Assembly (NCBI GenBank): GCA_942492795.1 | Contig: OW818639.1 | Coordinates: 2,547,770 to 2,611,769 of the forward strand | Direction of reading: 5' to 3' | Source of the DNA: RGIG3178 sp942492795 | GTDB taxonomy: Bacteria > Bacillota > Clostridia > Christensenellales > QAND01 | DNA: 64,000 nt | Position numbers and translations under genes: made by a program | Shown: positions 41,831 to 50,012 of the stretch, piece by piece | Layout of the letters: each line of letters starts with the position of its first letter | Numbering within the stretch: the first letter of the stretch is position 1 | The notes under the pieces: model-generated | What the model was told of the DNA's origin: nothing | The model's input: only the letters and a program-made list of their open reading frames with translations | Databases searched by the model: none

Positions 41831-41875
41831 CCTTTGCATAGGGACATTATAATGCAAAGGGTAAGCGCAGCGCAA
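41831..41875 (-). promoter_or_regulatory. Promoter and inverted repeat ahead of the FHA-RodA-PBP-UvrC operon
   Basis: Minus-strand TTGCGC (41870-41875) and TATAAT (41846-41851) are 18 bases apart. A perfect 9-bp inverted repeat, CCTTTGCAT (41831-41839) and ATGCAAAGG (41852-41860), brackets the -10 box and could be an operator. Confidence 0.65.
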
Positions 41876-42020
41876 ATGACATACAAACGGGATGGCTTTG
41901 GCAAACAGATTCAAGAGCAAACAAATGTTTAAGCCGATTGTTTCGTTTGGATGGGCAATACGGTGCGCACCGACCAAAAGCGATCAACAGCGATGCGGTA
42001 TGCGCTTTATGAAGGCATTA

Positions 42021-42047
42021 AAAATCCCCACCGCAATGATGGGGATT
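42021..42047 (-). terminator. Terminator after trpS
   Basis: An 8-bp stem (AATCCCCA, 42023-42030, with 42040-42047) is followed on the minus strand by TTTTTAAT. It lies 15 bases past the trpS stop. Confidence 0.8.
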
Positions 42048-42061
42048 CCGTTGAAACCTAT

Positions 42062-43063
42062 TTATTTCAGCCCTGCAAAACCGACTTTTTTATATACCTT
42101 GGCAAGCGTACGCTGTGCGATAGCTTCGGCTTTCTGTGCCCCCTGCGCCATCATGCGCTGCAATTCCGCCTTATCATGCAGCAATTCGTGATAGCGTTTC
42201 TGGATGGGCTCCAGCGCGTCGATGACGCATTGTGCAACCGCCGGTTTGAACGCACCGTATCCCTTTCCTTCGAATTGCTGTTCCACAGCCTGCGTAGTGA
42301 TGCCGGACAATGCCGCGTAAATGCCGATCAGGTTGCTGACCCCGGGCTTGTCGGGGGAAACGCGCACGGGATTGAGCGTGTCGCTGTCGGTGACGGCGCG
42401 CTTAAATTTGCGCAGGATAACCTCCGGCGTGTCGAGAAGCGAAACATAAGCGTTCTCATTCTCGTCGCTCTTGCTCATCTTGTTGTCGGGTTCCTGCAGG
42501 CTCATCACCCTGGCGCCCACTTCGGGTATGTACGGATCGGGCACGACAAACGTATCGCCATATGCGTTGTTGAAGCGCTGCGCGATATCGCGCGTGATCT
42601 CCAAATGCTGCTTCTGATCCGCACCCACCGGGACAAGATCGGTCTGATACAACAATATATCCGCTGCCATCAGCACGGGATAATCGAATAATCCGGCGTT
42701 GACATTGTCGGTGTACTTTTCGCTCTTCTCCTTGAACTGCGTCATGCGGGAAAGCTCGCCGACATAGGCAAAGCAGTTCAAAACCCAGCAAAGCTGCGCG
42801 TGCGCGGGCACATGGCTTTGAACGTAGAGGACGCTTCGATCGGGGTCTATGCCGCAGGCCAACAGCAGCGCGTAGCTTTCGATGGTGCGAAGGCGAAGCT
42901 CCGCCGGTTGCTGCCGTACGGTGATGGCGTGCATGTCCACCACGCAGTAGATGCAATGGTAATCATCCTGCATTTTGTCCCAGTTCCGGATGGCGCCGAT
43001 GTAATTGCCCAATGTCAGCATTCCGGAAGGCTGAATGCCGGAATATACCCTCTTCTTTTCCAT
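42062..43063 (-). CDS. trpS: Tryptophan--tRNA ligase
   Basis: A 333-residue class I aminoacyl-tRNA synthetase. It starts MEKKRVYSGIQPSGMLTLGNYIGA, containing the TLGNY form of the HIGH motif, and has KMSKSD near residue 196. Length is typical. ATG 43063 is preceded by two in-frame TTG codons; AAGGAG is 11 bases from the ATG and 5 from the first TTG (43069), so the protein might be two residues longer. It follows thrC by 15 bases on the same strand, so it is probably co-transcribed; there is no room for a Trp T-box in front of it. Confidence 0.93.
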   Translation of the reverse strand: MEKKRVYSGIQPSGMLTLGNYIGAIRNWDKMQDDYHCIYCVVDMHAITVRQQPAELRLRTIESYALLLACGIDPDRSVLYVQSHVPAHAQLCWVLNCFAYVGELSRMTQFKEKSEKYTDNVNAGLFDYPVLMAADILLYQTDLVPVGADQKQHLEITRDIAQRFNNAYGDTFVVPDPYIPEVGARVMSLQEPDNKMSKSDENENAYVSLLDTPEVILRKFKRAVTDSDTLNPVRVSPDKPGVSNLIGIYAALSGITTQAVEQQFEGKGYGAFKPAVAQCVIDALEPIQKRYHELLHDKAELQRMMAQGAQKAEAIAQRTLAKVYKKVGFAGLK

Positions 43064-43078
43064 CAACAAACGAACTCC

Positions 43079-44557
43079 TTAAAACGTATCGAGTTTTTCC
43101 AAAACGGCGGCTTTCATCTGCTCTGTCGAAAGCGTCGCGTCGTGCAGCACCTTCGCGTCAAACAGCCCGGTGATGGCACTTGGCGGCTCTATTCCCATGC
43201 TGTTTGCCAGCGCGTATACATCGCTCTTCGCGTCGTATTTTTCGCCCGTGAGCGCAAAACGCACGTCGGACGCGAACTTAAACGGGCTTGCCGTACACAG
43301 CAAAACGGTCTTGCCTTGGAGCTTCCCGTCCCGCTGCAGTTTTCTTGTAACGTTCATGCCCACGGCGGAATGCGGGTCCAGAAGCATACGGTGCGATAAA
43401 AACGTCTGCTTGATGGTCCCGTTGCCCTCTTCGTCGTCGGCCCAGCCCCAGAGGAAATCCTCGTGCAGTTTGCGTTTGACGTCTTCGCCCACTTCGAAAT
43501 TTTTCCCTTCATGCTGGAGCTCCATCCACTGCGCGATGCTGTCGCCGTTGTTGCCGGAAATAGCGAACAGCAAACGTTCAAGGTTGCTTGAGATCAGGAT
43601 ATCCATGCTGGGCGACGTGGTCTGGTGCAAGGATAAATCGGCGCGGTATACACCCGTTCGGTAGAAGATATCCAGCACGTTGTTCTTATTGGACGCGCCG
43701 ATGAGTTTCTCGATTGGCAGGCCCATCTGCTTTGCCATATAGCCCGCCAGAATGTTTCCGAAATTCCCCGTCGGCACCGTGAAATTGATTTTTTCGCCAA
43801 ACGCGATGCTGCCGTTTTTGCAAAGCGCCGCGTACGCCGCGAAATAATAGACGATCTGCGGGACAAGCCGCCCAAAGTTGATGCTGTTGGCGCTGGAAAG
43901 CGTAAATCCTTTTTGGTGCAGGGATTTTAGAAAATCATCGTCGCCCATCAGGTTTTTCACGCCGCGCTGGCAATCGTCAAAATTCCCCTGCACGGCAAAG
44001 ACGCCGACGTTTTGCCCCTGTTGCGTCTGCATCTGCAGCTTCTGTGCGTCGGACACGCCCGATTCCGGGTAGAACACACAGATGGCGGTGTCCTTTTTAT
44101 CCGCGAATCCGCAAAGCGCCGCCTTGCCGGTATCGCCGGAGGTCGCCACCAGAATGAGCACCTTTTGCGCCGTCTTGGTCACCTGCGCGCTGTATGCCAA
44201 AAGCAGCGGCAACAGCTGCAGTGCTATGTCCTTAAAGGCTAGCGTCGGGCCGTGGAACAGCTCAAGCGCGAACGTGTCATAATCTATTGCTTTGAGCGGG
44301 ACGACATCCGCAGCCGAAAAAGACGCGTAAGCCGTTTCGCACATGCGCTGCATATCGAACGCGGGTATATCATCGAAATACACACCCAACACGCGCGCCG
44401 CAAGCGCGGCATACGGCAGCTGCATCAGCTGCTTTAATTCGTCAGAGCCAAACTTCGGAATGTGCGCGGGAAAAAATAGGCCGCCGTCCGGCGCCAGGCC
44501 GCGCAGCACCGCCTCAAAAGGCGTTGCGCTAACACCCCGTCTTGTTGAAACTAGCAT
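43079..44557 (-). CDS. thrC: Threonine synthase
   Basis: A 492-residue PLP enzyme that converts O-phosphohomoserine to threonine. It begins MLVSTRRGVSATPFEAVLRGL, the usual ThrC start, and has the PLP lysine in GPTLAFKDIALQLL near residue 105 and the phosphate-binding ATSGDTGKAAL loop near 146. The length and N-terminal motif fit the long (class 1, yeast/E. coli-like) form. Starts at 44557 or 44563 are both possible; neither has a strong ribosome site, and the gene overlaps the end of the upstream P-loop gene by about 30 bases, so it may rely on coupling. Confidence 0.92.
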   Translation of the reverse strand: MLVSTRRGVSATPFEAVLRGLAPDGGLFFPAHIPKFGSDELKQLMQLPYAALAARVLGVYFDDIPAFDMQRMCETAYASFSAADVVPLKAIDYDTFALELFHGPTLAFKDIALQLLPLLLAYSAQVTKTAQKVLILVATSGDTGKAALCGFADKKDTAICVFYPESGVSDAQKLQMQTQQGQNVGVFAVQGNFDDCQRGVKNLMGDDDFLKSLHQKGFTLSSANSINFGRLVPQIVYYFAAYAALCKNGSIAFGEKINFTVPTGNFGNILAGYMAKQMGLPIEKLIGASNKNNVLDIFYRTGVYRADLSLHQTTSPSMDILISSNLERLLFAISGNNGDSIAQWMELQHEGKNFEVGEDVKRKLHEDFLWGWADDEEGNGTIKQTFLSHRMLLDPHSAVGMNVTRKLQRDGKLQGKTVLLCTASPFKFASDVRFALTGEKYDAKSDVYALANSMGIEPPSAITGLFDAKVLHDATLSTEQMKAAVLEKLDTF

Positions 44558-44975
44558 TGACATCCGCCGCGAGCCTTTCCCTGTAATAGGCGGGCAAATC
44601 CTCCGTTTTGGCCGAGATGGAGAGGATGAGCCGCACGTTTTGTCTTTCAAGCACTTTGCCCAGTTCTTCCAGCATCGGAATGACCTGGGTCGGCGAATCC
44701 TTCACGATGCGAAGGAAATGGTCGACGAATATCGTATGGATATCAAAATCGCCTGAAATGATGCCACCAACAAATCCCAAAAACCGTTCTTGATTGGAGA
44801 TGTTGTAATCCTTGGCGTCAATCAGGCGAATGCTGTGTTTCAAATCGAACATGAGTTCACTGGTATCATCCACAAACACTACTTTTCCCAGCGCGTCCTG
44901 CACGATGGCGTTTGACATATCCACCATCCGCTTTGTCTTGCCCGTGCCGTGGATGCCGCAAACAATTCTGATCAT
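44529..44975 (-). CDS. Small P-loop NTPase, function unknown
   Basis: A 148-residue protein with a Walker A motif GIHGTGKTK near the N-terminus and a Walker B-like IFVDHFLRIV near residue 90. It is the size of a single ATPase core without known accessory domains. Clostridial homologues are often labelled hypothetical or PilT-like, but the sequence gives no support for a motility role. GGGAGG lies 8 bases ahead of ATG 44975. The 3' end overlaps the thrC start, so the two are co-expressed. Confidence 0.7.
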   Translation of the reverse strand: MIRIVCGIHGTGKTKRMVDMSNAIVQDALGKVVFVDDTSELMFDLKHSIRLIDAKDYNISNQERFLGFVGGIISGDFDIHTIFVDHFLRIVKDSPTQVIPMLEELGKVLERQNVRLILSISAKTEDLPAYYRERLAADVNASFNKTGC

Positions 44976-45050
44976 GTCGAGCACCTCCCAAATATTTTCT
45001 TTCGGGTCTTTTGGATATTATATCGCATCTGCCGGGATTGTTCCACACTT

Positions 45051-45074
45051 AAAAAAGTCACCGGCGTGACTTTT
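45051..45074 (-). terminator. Terminator of the AT-rich membrane protein gene
   Basis: A 9-bp stem (AAAAGTCAC with GTGACTTTT, 45053-45061 and 45066-45074) with a CGGC/GCCG loop is followed by a T run on the minus strand. It lies about 150 bases past the stop at 45228 and insulates the thrC group. Confidence 0.7.
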
Positions 45075-45227
45075 GTGTGACGTTGGGTTATTTGATGATG
45101 CGTTTTGTGATCGGGGGTTCGATTTTGAATGATGGGCTATATCGGATTGGGTGGGAGGGGTGAAACCGTTCTTGTGTACCTACGCCTGTCTCTGTGAAAT
45201 GTTATTAGTTTCCTTTGATTCTTGGAA

Positions 45228-45698
45228 TCAGTACGTAACGATTTCCATACAATCCTTGGTTTCGATTATCGGCTTATTCCAGAATTGCATTATCACTTCC
45301 ACTATTTCATCAGAATATGGAACTACCATCATATGTTTCTTTCCGTTGAAAATGCCATACGCCATATCCTTATTGATTTTCATTCGTTCAATATCATTCA
45401 ACTCACGCTGTGAAATATACAAATACTTTGCAATACTAGTTTCTCCAAAACTCCCTTTGACTTTTTCTTTTTTTACTCTTATACCAATTTCGATTATTTC
45501 ATTCCATCGCCACTTTTTTATTACATACGCAAATCCGGAATATGTTGTAATGCCATAATCATCGAATCTTATTTTCATCAATATAATATTTCCAACTAAG
45601 TATATGGTATATATTGTAGTTATTAATCCTAATACAAACTCATACCAACTATGTATCATTAACATCCATATACAAAGAAGAGCAAACAGAATAAGCAT
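45228..45698 (-). CDS. AT-rich hypothetical membrane protein (PH-like/YcxB-like)
   Basis: A 156-residue protein with two N-terminal hydrophobic segments (about 1-17 and 22-42), followed by a beta-rich region (IRFDDYGITTYSG, then KKWRWNEIIEIGI) that resembles the bacterial PH-like domain of YcxB-type proteins. The ribosome site AGGAGAG at about 45715 is better placed for an ATG in another frame (GTCTTGG-ATG), which opens only 18 codons. The true start may therefore be lost to a frameshift, or the ATG at 45698 may be used with a long spacing. Codon use and composition are far more AT-rich than the surroundings, a sign of transfer. Confidence 0.55.
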   Translation of the reverse strand: MLILFALLCIWMLMIHSWYEFVLGLITTIYTIYLVGNIILMKIRFDDYGITTYSGFAYVIKKWRWNEIIEIGIRVKKEKVKGSFGETSIAKYLYISQRELNDIERMKINKDMAYGIFNGKKHMMVVPYSDEIVEVIMQFWNKPIIETKDCMEIVTY

Positions 45699-45801
45699 TG
45701 TCCATCCAAGACTTCTCTCCTTTTTTGTACGAACATTTAGAATACTATTAATTTGATTATTCTCCTTCTGAGACTTCCCTATGCGTCTGATATGTCTATG
45801 C

Positions 45802-45847
45802 GGTACACGGAGATGTGTACCACAAGCGGGACAAGCGAAAAGGTCCC
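45802..45847. repeat. Pair of palindromes, possible mobile-element remnant
   Basis: A perfect 7-bp inverted repeat GGTACAC/GTGTACC (45802-45808, 45815-45821) is followed by GGGAC/GTCCC (45828-45832, 45843-45847) in a GACAAG-type context common at the ends of small palindromic repeats. Only one copy is in this window. Confidence 0.35.
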
Positions 45848-45966
45848 CTGTCTCATTTTTTCATTACTCGTAGTTCTTTACGGTCTTCTCACTCACTTAT
45901 CAGTCATTATACATCACATTGTCATACTTTACCATTGTTATTGACAGATGACGGGTCCATAGCCAT

Positions 45967-45993
45967 AAAAAAGGGAGCGCTGTGCGCTCCCTT
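45967..45993 (-). terminator. Terminator of the aspC-citrate synthase operon
   Basis: A 10-bp stem (AAGGGAGCGC, 45971-45980, with 45984-45993) and a 3-base loop is followed by a T run on the minus strand, 22 bases past the citrate synthase stop. Confidence 0.88.
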
Positions 45994-46014
45994 GGTTTTT
46001 GTTCGTATCGTTGT

Positions 46015-47421
46015 TTACAGGTTCGTGCGCAATTCTTCCAACCGTGCATATGCCGCACAGTCGACCTTCTTTAAAAGATCGCACAGTTCCCCGTCGCTCA
46101 TCACCGTCTGGCGGCCCAGGGCATAGAGCGCATCCACTTCGTTCTTCATCGCAAGCACGAACGGCTCGCGCTTGTCTACGGCCAGATCGTCGAACAGCTT
46201 GAAATACCCGTTGACCCAATACGCGATGCCCGCGGTGCCGCTGGTCGAATCCACCGCAACGAGCGCGGGGCGGTTGAGGATCTTTGCGGTATCGAAGATG
46301 TTGTAGATCTCCTCGTCCTTCAACAGGCCGTCCGCGTGGATGCCGGCGCGGGTGGTGTTGAACCACTTGCCGACAAACGGCGTACGCGGCGGGATATCGA
46401 TGCTCATTTGCCGCTCGAAATATTCGGCCAGCTCGGTGATGGCGGTAAGATCCATGCCGTCTTCGGTGCCCATCAGCGAAGCGTATTCGATGACCATCGC
46501 CTCAAGCGGGCAGTTGCCGGTGCGCTCGCCGATGCCCAGCATGGAGCAGTTGACGGCGCTGCAGCCGTACAGCCAGGCCGTGGCGGCGTTTGTCACCACC
46601 TTGTAGAAATCGTTGTGGCCGTGCCATTCCAGCTGTTCGGATGGGACATTGGCGTAATGCCGCAGGCCATAGATGATGCCCGGCACGCTTCGCGGCAGCG
46701 ACGCGCCCGGATAGCTGACGCCGTAGCCCATGGTGTCGCAGACGCGGATCTTGATGGGTATACCGCTCTCCTGCGAGAGGCGCATCAGTTCGGTGGCAAA
46801 CGGCACGACGAAGCCGTAAAAATCGGCTCTTGTCGTATCCTCAAAATGGCAGCGCGGGATGATGCCGCGCGAAAGCGCGGATTTTATGACGCCTAGATAC
46901 ATATCCATCGCCTCGGCGCGCGTCTTGTTCATCTTCTTAAAAATGTGGTAATCCGAACAGGACACGAGGATGCCCGTTTCCTTCGCGCCGACCTGCTTGA
47001 CGAGCTCGAAATCCTTTTCGTTGGCACGTATCCACGTTGTTATTTCGGGAAAGCGCAAACCCAGATTCCGGCATTCTTCAAGCGCCTTGCGGTCCCTCTC
47101 GGTATAAAGGAAGAATTCGCTCTGCTTGACGATGCCGTTTGGGCCGGAAAGCTTGCTCATCAGTTTGAACACGTCCACGATCTGCTTTACCGTAAACGGC
47201 GAACAGGACTGCTGTCCGTCGCGGAACGTGGTGTCGGTGATCCAAATTTTTTCGGGCATGTGCTGCGGGACCAGGCGGGCGTTGAAAGAAACACGCGGCA
47301 CATGGTCATAGTCAAACAGTTCCCGGTAAAGCTTCGGCTCCTTGACGTCCTGCAGCTTGTATTGATATTCGTTCTCTTCGAGCAAATGAGAACGGGAATC
47401 CTTTTCCAGCATGTGTTTCAT
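46015..47421 (-). CDS. Citrate (Re)-synthase
   Basis: A 468-residue enzyme of the isopropylmalate/homocitrate synthase barrel family. The sequence pattern matches the clostridial Re-citrate synthases: KIWITDTTFRDGQQS with the metal Asp near residue 63, ETGILVSCSDYHIFKKM, PRCHFEDTTRAD, QLEWHGHNDFYKVV with the metal His pair, and GIGERTGNCPLEAM. These enzymes condense oxaloacetate and acetyl-CoA with Re stereochemistry and feed 2-oxoglutarate and glutamate synthesis in anaerobes. It would be misannotated as 2-isopropylmalate synthase by loose similarity. The leucine-binding regulatory domain of LeuA is absent. It follows an aspartate aminotransferase gene by 45 bases. ATG 47412 is an alternative start. 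Confidence 0.78.
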   Translation of the reverse strand: MKHMLEKDSRSHLLEENEYQYKLQDVKEPKLYRELFDYDHVPRVSFNARLVPQHMPEKIWITDTTFRDGQQSCSPFTVKQIVDVFKLMSKLSGPNGIVKQSEFFLYTERDRKALEECRNLGLRFPEITTWIRANEKDFELVKQVGAKETGILVSCSDYHIFKKMNKTRAEAMDMYLGVIKSALSRGIIPRCHFEDTTRADFYGFVVPFATELMRLSQESGIPIKIRVCDTMGYGVSYPGASLPRSVPGIIYGLRHYANVPSEQLEWHGHNDFYKVVTNAATAWLYGCSAVNCSMLGIGERTGNCPLEAMVIEYASLMGTEDGMDLTAITELAEYFERQMSIDIPPRTPFVGKWFNTTRAGIHADGLLKDEEIYNIFDTAKILNRPALVAVDSTSGTAGIAYWVNGYFKLFDDLAVDKREPFVLAMKNEVDALYALGRQTVMSDGELCDLLKKVDCAAYARLEELRTNL

Positions 47422-47466
47422 CCTCTCCGCCTTAGGGCTCTTATACCTTATGTATAAAAATTAGTT

Positions 47467-48666
47467 TTATTGATGCATATTCTGCATGAATATTAGCATT
47501 TTGTCAAGCCCCTTTTGCAGGTCCTGCATGGAGAGCGCATAGGAAAGCCGGATCATGTTCGGCGCAAAGAATGCGCCGCCCGGGACCACCGCTACCTCGG
47601 CCTGCTCCAGAAGAAGCTTCGTAAAACTCCAGTCGTCGGTGATAACCTCGCCGCCGGCCTTTTTGCCGATGGTTTGAGAAATATCCGCAATGACATAAAA
47701 GGCGCCGTCAGGTACGCCGCAGCTAAGAAGTGGCATTTGATTGATGCGCTTTACCATTTCGTCGCGGCGTTTTTTGAATTCGGCCACCATCGTGGCAACG
47801 CAGGTCTGGTCGCCGATGAGCGCTTCGGCTGCCGCCGCTTGCGCCATCGCGTTCACGTTGCCCGTCGCGTGGCTCTGCCAGTCGCCCATCTTGGCCGCGA
47901 TGTCTGCACTGCACGCGCTGTAGCCCAGACGCCAGCCCGTCATGGCAAAAGTCTTGCTCACGCCGTTGATCAGGATGGTGCGATTGTAGGAATCCGAATC
48001 AAACGATGCGATGGATTTTGGCAATACGCCATTGTAGATAAACTCTTCGTATATCTCATCCGAAACGATGTACAGGTCATATTTTTTGGCGAGATCCGCG
48101 ATTTGCCTGAGTTCCTGCTCCGTCATCACGTTGCCGCACGGGTTGTCGGGAGAATTGATGAGTATGAACTTCGTCTTGTCGGTGATGGCACTTTCCAGCG
48201 CGTTGATATCCAGCGCAAACCCGTTTTGCTTGTCGCGCTGCACCAGAACGGGCGTTCCGCCTGCCATTTGGATGAGTTCCGCATAGCTGACCCAGCACGG
48301 CGTCAATAAGACCGCTTCATCGCCGGGGTTGAGCAAAGCGAAGAACGCGTTGCACAACGCCTGCTTCGCGCCGTTTGTTACCACGATCTGGTTGGGGGTA
48401 TAGACAAGCCCGTTGCGGTTCTTCAATTTGTCACAAACCGCCTGCCGTACGGCCGGGGTGCCGGATGCCGGCGTATAGCGCGTCTGTCCGCCGCGCATGG
48501 CTTTAACGCCCGCTTCAACGATGTGCGCCGGGGTATCAAAATCCGGTTCTCCCGCTCCAAAACTGATGATATCGCGTCCGGCGCTTTTCATCGCCTTCGC
48601 TTTTGCGTCAATTTCCAGCGTAACCGAACCGGTAACCTTCTGTGCGCGCGCCGACAATTCTTTCAT
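47467..48666 (-). CDS. aspC: Aspartate/aromatic aminotransferase, class I fold
   Basis: A 399-residue PLP aminotransferase of the AAT-Ib subgroup. The PLP lysine is in NGVSKTFAMTGWRLGY near residue 237, the Asn/Asp contacts in NSPDNPCGNV near 173 and YIVSDEIYEEF near 201, and the substrate Arg in MIRLSYALS near 375. Likely reaction: oxaloacetate + glutamate to aspartate + 2-oxoglutarate, or its reverse. The operon with Re-citrate synthase links it to oxaloacetate supply and glutamate balance. GGAGG 8 bases before the ATG; strong promoter upstream. Confidence 0.88.
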   Translation of the reverse strand: MKELSARAQKVTGSVTLEIDAKAKAMKSAGRDIISFGAGEPDFDTPAHIVEAGVKAMRGGQTRYTPASGTPAVRQAVCDKLKNRNGLVYTPNQIVVTNGAKQALCNAFFALLNPGDEAVLLTPCWVSYAELIQMAGGTPVLVQRDKQNGFALDINALESAITDKTKFILINSPDNPCGNVMTEQELRQIADLAKKYDLYIVSDEIYEEFIYNGVLPKSIASFDSDSYNRTILINGVSKTFAMTGWRLGYSACSADIAAKMGDWQSHATGNVNAMAQAAAAEALIGDQTCVATMVAEFKKRRDEMVKRINQMPLLSCGVPDGAFYVIADISQTIGKKAGGEVITDDWSFTKLLLEQAEVAVVPGGAFFAPNMIRLSYALSMQDLQKGLDKMLIFMQNMHQ

Positions 48667-48713
48667 GTTAAGCCTCCATACCGATTAATGCGACTGAGCA
48701 TTATTTACACATA

Positions 48714-48743
48714 AATGTATGCTTTACGGTTGGACGTTGTCAA
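48714..48743 (-). promoter_or_regulatory. Promoter of the aspC operon
   Basis: A perfect TTGACA (48738-48743) with TACATT (48714-48719) 18 bases away on the minus strand, about 48 bases upstream of aspC. Confidence 0.65.
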
Positions 48744-48821
48744 GAGAAAATATGTCCTAAGCCGTATTAACATGCGTTTGGCATTGAACCTTACGAATGC
48801 GCATATTGTACCGGCTTGCTG

Positions 48822-48850
48822 TTCACGTACCTCCCGATCCATGGTATAGT
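48822..48850 (+). promoter_or_regulatory. Promoter of the first tandem degV gene
   Basis: TTCACG (48822-48827) and TATAGT (48845-48850) are separated by 17 bases, about 44 bases upstream of the start codon. Confidence 0.6.
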
Positions 48851-48893
48851 GGAATTCTGTTGAAAACGACACGAAGCAGCATCGGAGGGTATC

Positions 48894-49775
48894 ATGCCGG
48901 ATTATTGCATCATCACAGGCTCGACGGCGGATTTGCCAAGCAAGGTTTACAAGGAAAACGATATACGGGTGTTGTGTTATTCCTTTGTTTTGCAGGACAA
49001 GGAAACCTATCATGATCCGCTTGTGCCGATTGATTACCACGCATTCTATGATTCCATGCGAAATGGCGCCCTTCCGACCACCAGCAATTTGAACCAGATG
49101 ACCATTGGCACCGCCGTAAAGCAGTGTTTTGAACAAGGGAGGGACGTGCTGTACATCGTGTTCAGCAGCGGGTTGAGCAGCACGTACCAGGTGGCTCAAT
49201 CAACGCAGCAGACGCTTATGGAGCAATATCCGCATCGCAAGCTGATCCTCATCGATTCTCTGGGCGCTTCATTTGGGCAGGGCATGCTAACACTTTTGGC
49301 GGCGCGCTGCCGCAAAGAGGACCTGACCATTGAAGATGCGGCGCAAAAGCTTATGGACATGCGGTTGCGCGTCGCATATTTTATCACGGTATCCGATCTG
49401 GACCATCTGTTTCGCGGCGGACGCATTTCCCGTGCCGCGGCAGCGGTAGGCCGACTGGCTTCGATCAAGCCGATTTTGACCATCGATCAAAAAGGGCACC
49501 TGGTTCAGATTGAAAAAGTGAACGGCAGGCGCAAATCCATCCGTAAGCTGGTCGATCTTACCAAAGCGGCTTTGCCCGATTATGAGACTTTCGACACCGC
49601 TTACATCCTTCACGGAGACAGCATGGAGGACGCGGAAAAGCTTCGGGAAAAGCTGATGGAGGAAACATCTTTCAAGCATGTGGAAATCCATCCTCTGGGG
49701 CCTATCATCGGCGCGCATACCGGCCCCGACATGCTTGCGGTCGTGTTTTTGTCCAAGCGCGATCGGACAACCTGA
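48894..49775 (+). CDS. DegV family fatty-acid-binding protein, tandem copy 1
   Basis: A 293-residue DegV/FakB-type protein. Family motifs: TGSTADLP near residue 8, LPTTSNLN near 60, FSSGLSSTYQ near 90, DSLGASFGQG near 121, LDHLFRGGRISRAAA near 165, and GAHTGPDMLAVVF at the C-terminus. FakB proteins hold a fatty acid for phosphorylation by FakA so it can enter phospholipid synthesis. FakA is not encoded in the window. GGAGG is 6 bases ahead of the ATG. A second copy follows on the same strand with its own promoter. Confidence 0.9.
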   Translation: MPDYCIITGSTADLPSKVYKENDIRVLCYSFVLQDKETYHDPLVPIDYHAFYDSMRNGALPTTSNLNQMTIGTAVKQCFEQGRDVLYIVFSSGLSSTYQVAQSTQQTLMEQYPHRKLILIDSLGASFGQGMLTLLAARCRKEDLTIEDAAQKLMDMRLRVAYFITVSDLDHLFRGGRISRAAAAVGRLASIKPILTIDQKGHLVQIEKVNGRRKSIRKLVDLTKAALPDYETFDTAYILHGDSMEDAEKLREKLMEETSFKHVEIHPLGPIIGAHTGPDMLAVVFLSKRDRTT

Positions 49776-49870
49776 GAATCCTTATGCCTTTGCGCACAAA
49801 GACAGATTGAACTTATAAAAACAGCCGATTTAGCCATAATTTTCACGTTCGCAACATGCAAAGCATTCTG

Positions 49871-49899
49871 TTGAAACCACGGGCATTCTATGTTTTAAT
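49871..49899 (+). promoter_or_regulatory. Promoter of the second tandem degV gene
   Basis: TTGAAA (49871-49876) and TTTAAT (49894-49899), 17 bases apart, in the 237-base gap between the two degV genes. The resulting leader would be about 110 bases; I recognise no known riboswitch in it. Confidence 0.5.
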
Positions 49900-50012
49900 G
49901 AAATTGCAGCGAAGGCTATCAAGGCTTTCCTGCGAATAGAATAGATGTAGTTTTCAAGCGGCCTTTTTGAGCCGGTTTGTAAACGCAATCATTGCTACAA
50001 AGGGAGAGAAGT

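Larger units (their letters stand above)
45699..46014. other. Gene-free interval with hairpins
   Basis: No gene is supported. The left half, AT-rich, is the upstream region of the membrane protein gene; the middle holds the palindromes listed next; the right end holds the citrate synthase terminator. Confidence 0.5.

Noticed and set aside
48851..49880. Shared ATTCTGTTGAAA in front of both tandem degV genes
   Set aside because: In one it lies in the leader, in the other it overlaps the -35 box; the positions relative to the promoters differ, so coincidence is more likely.
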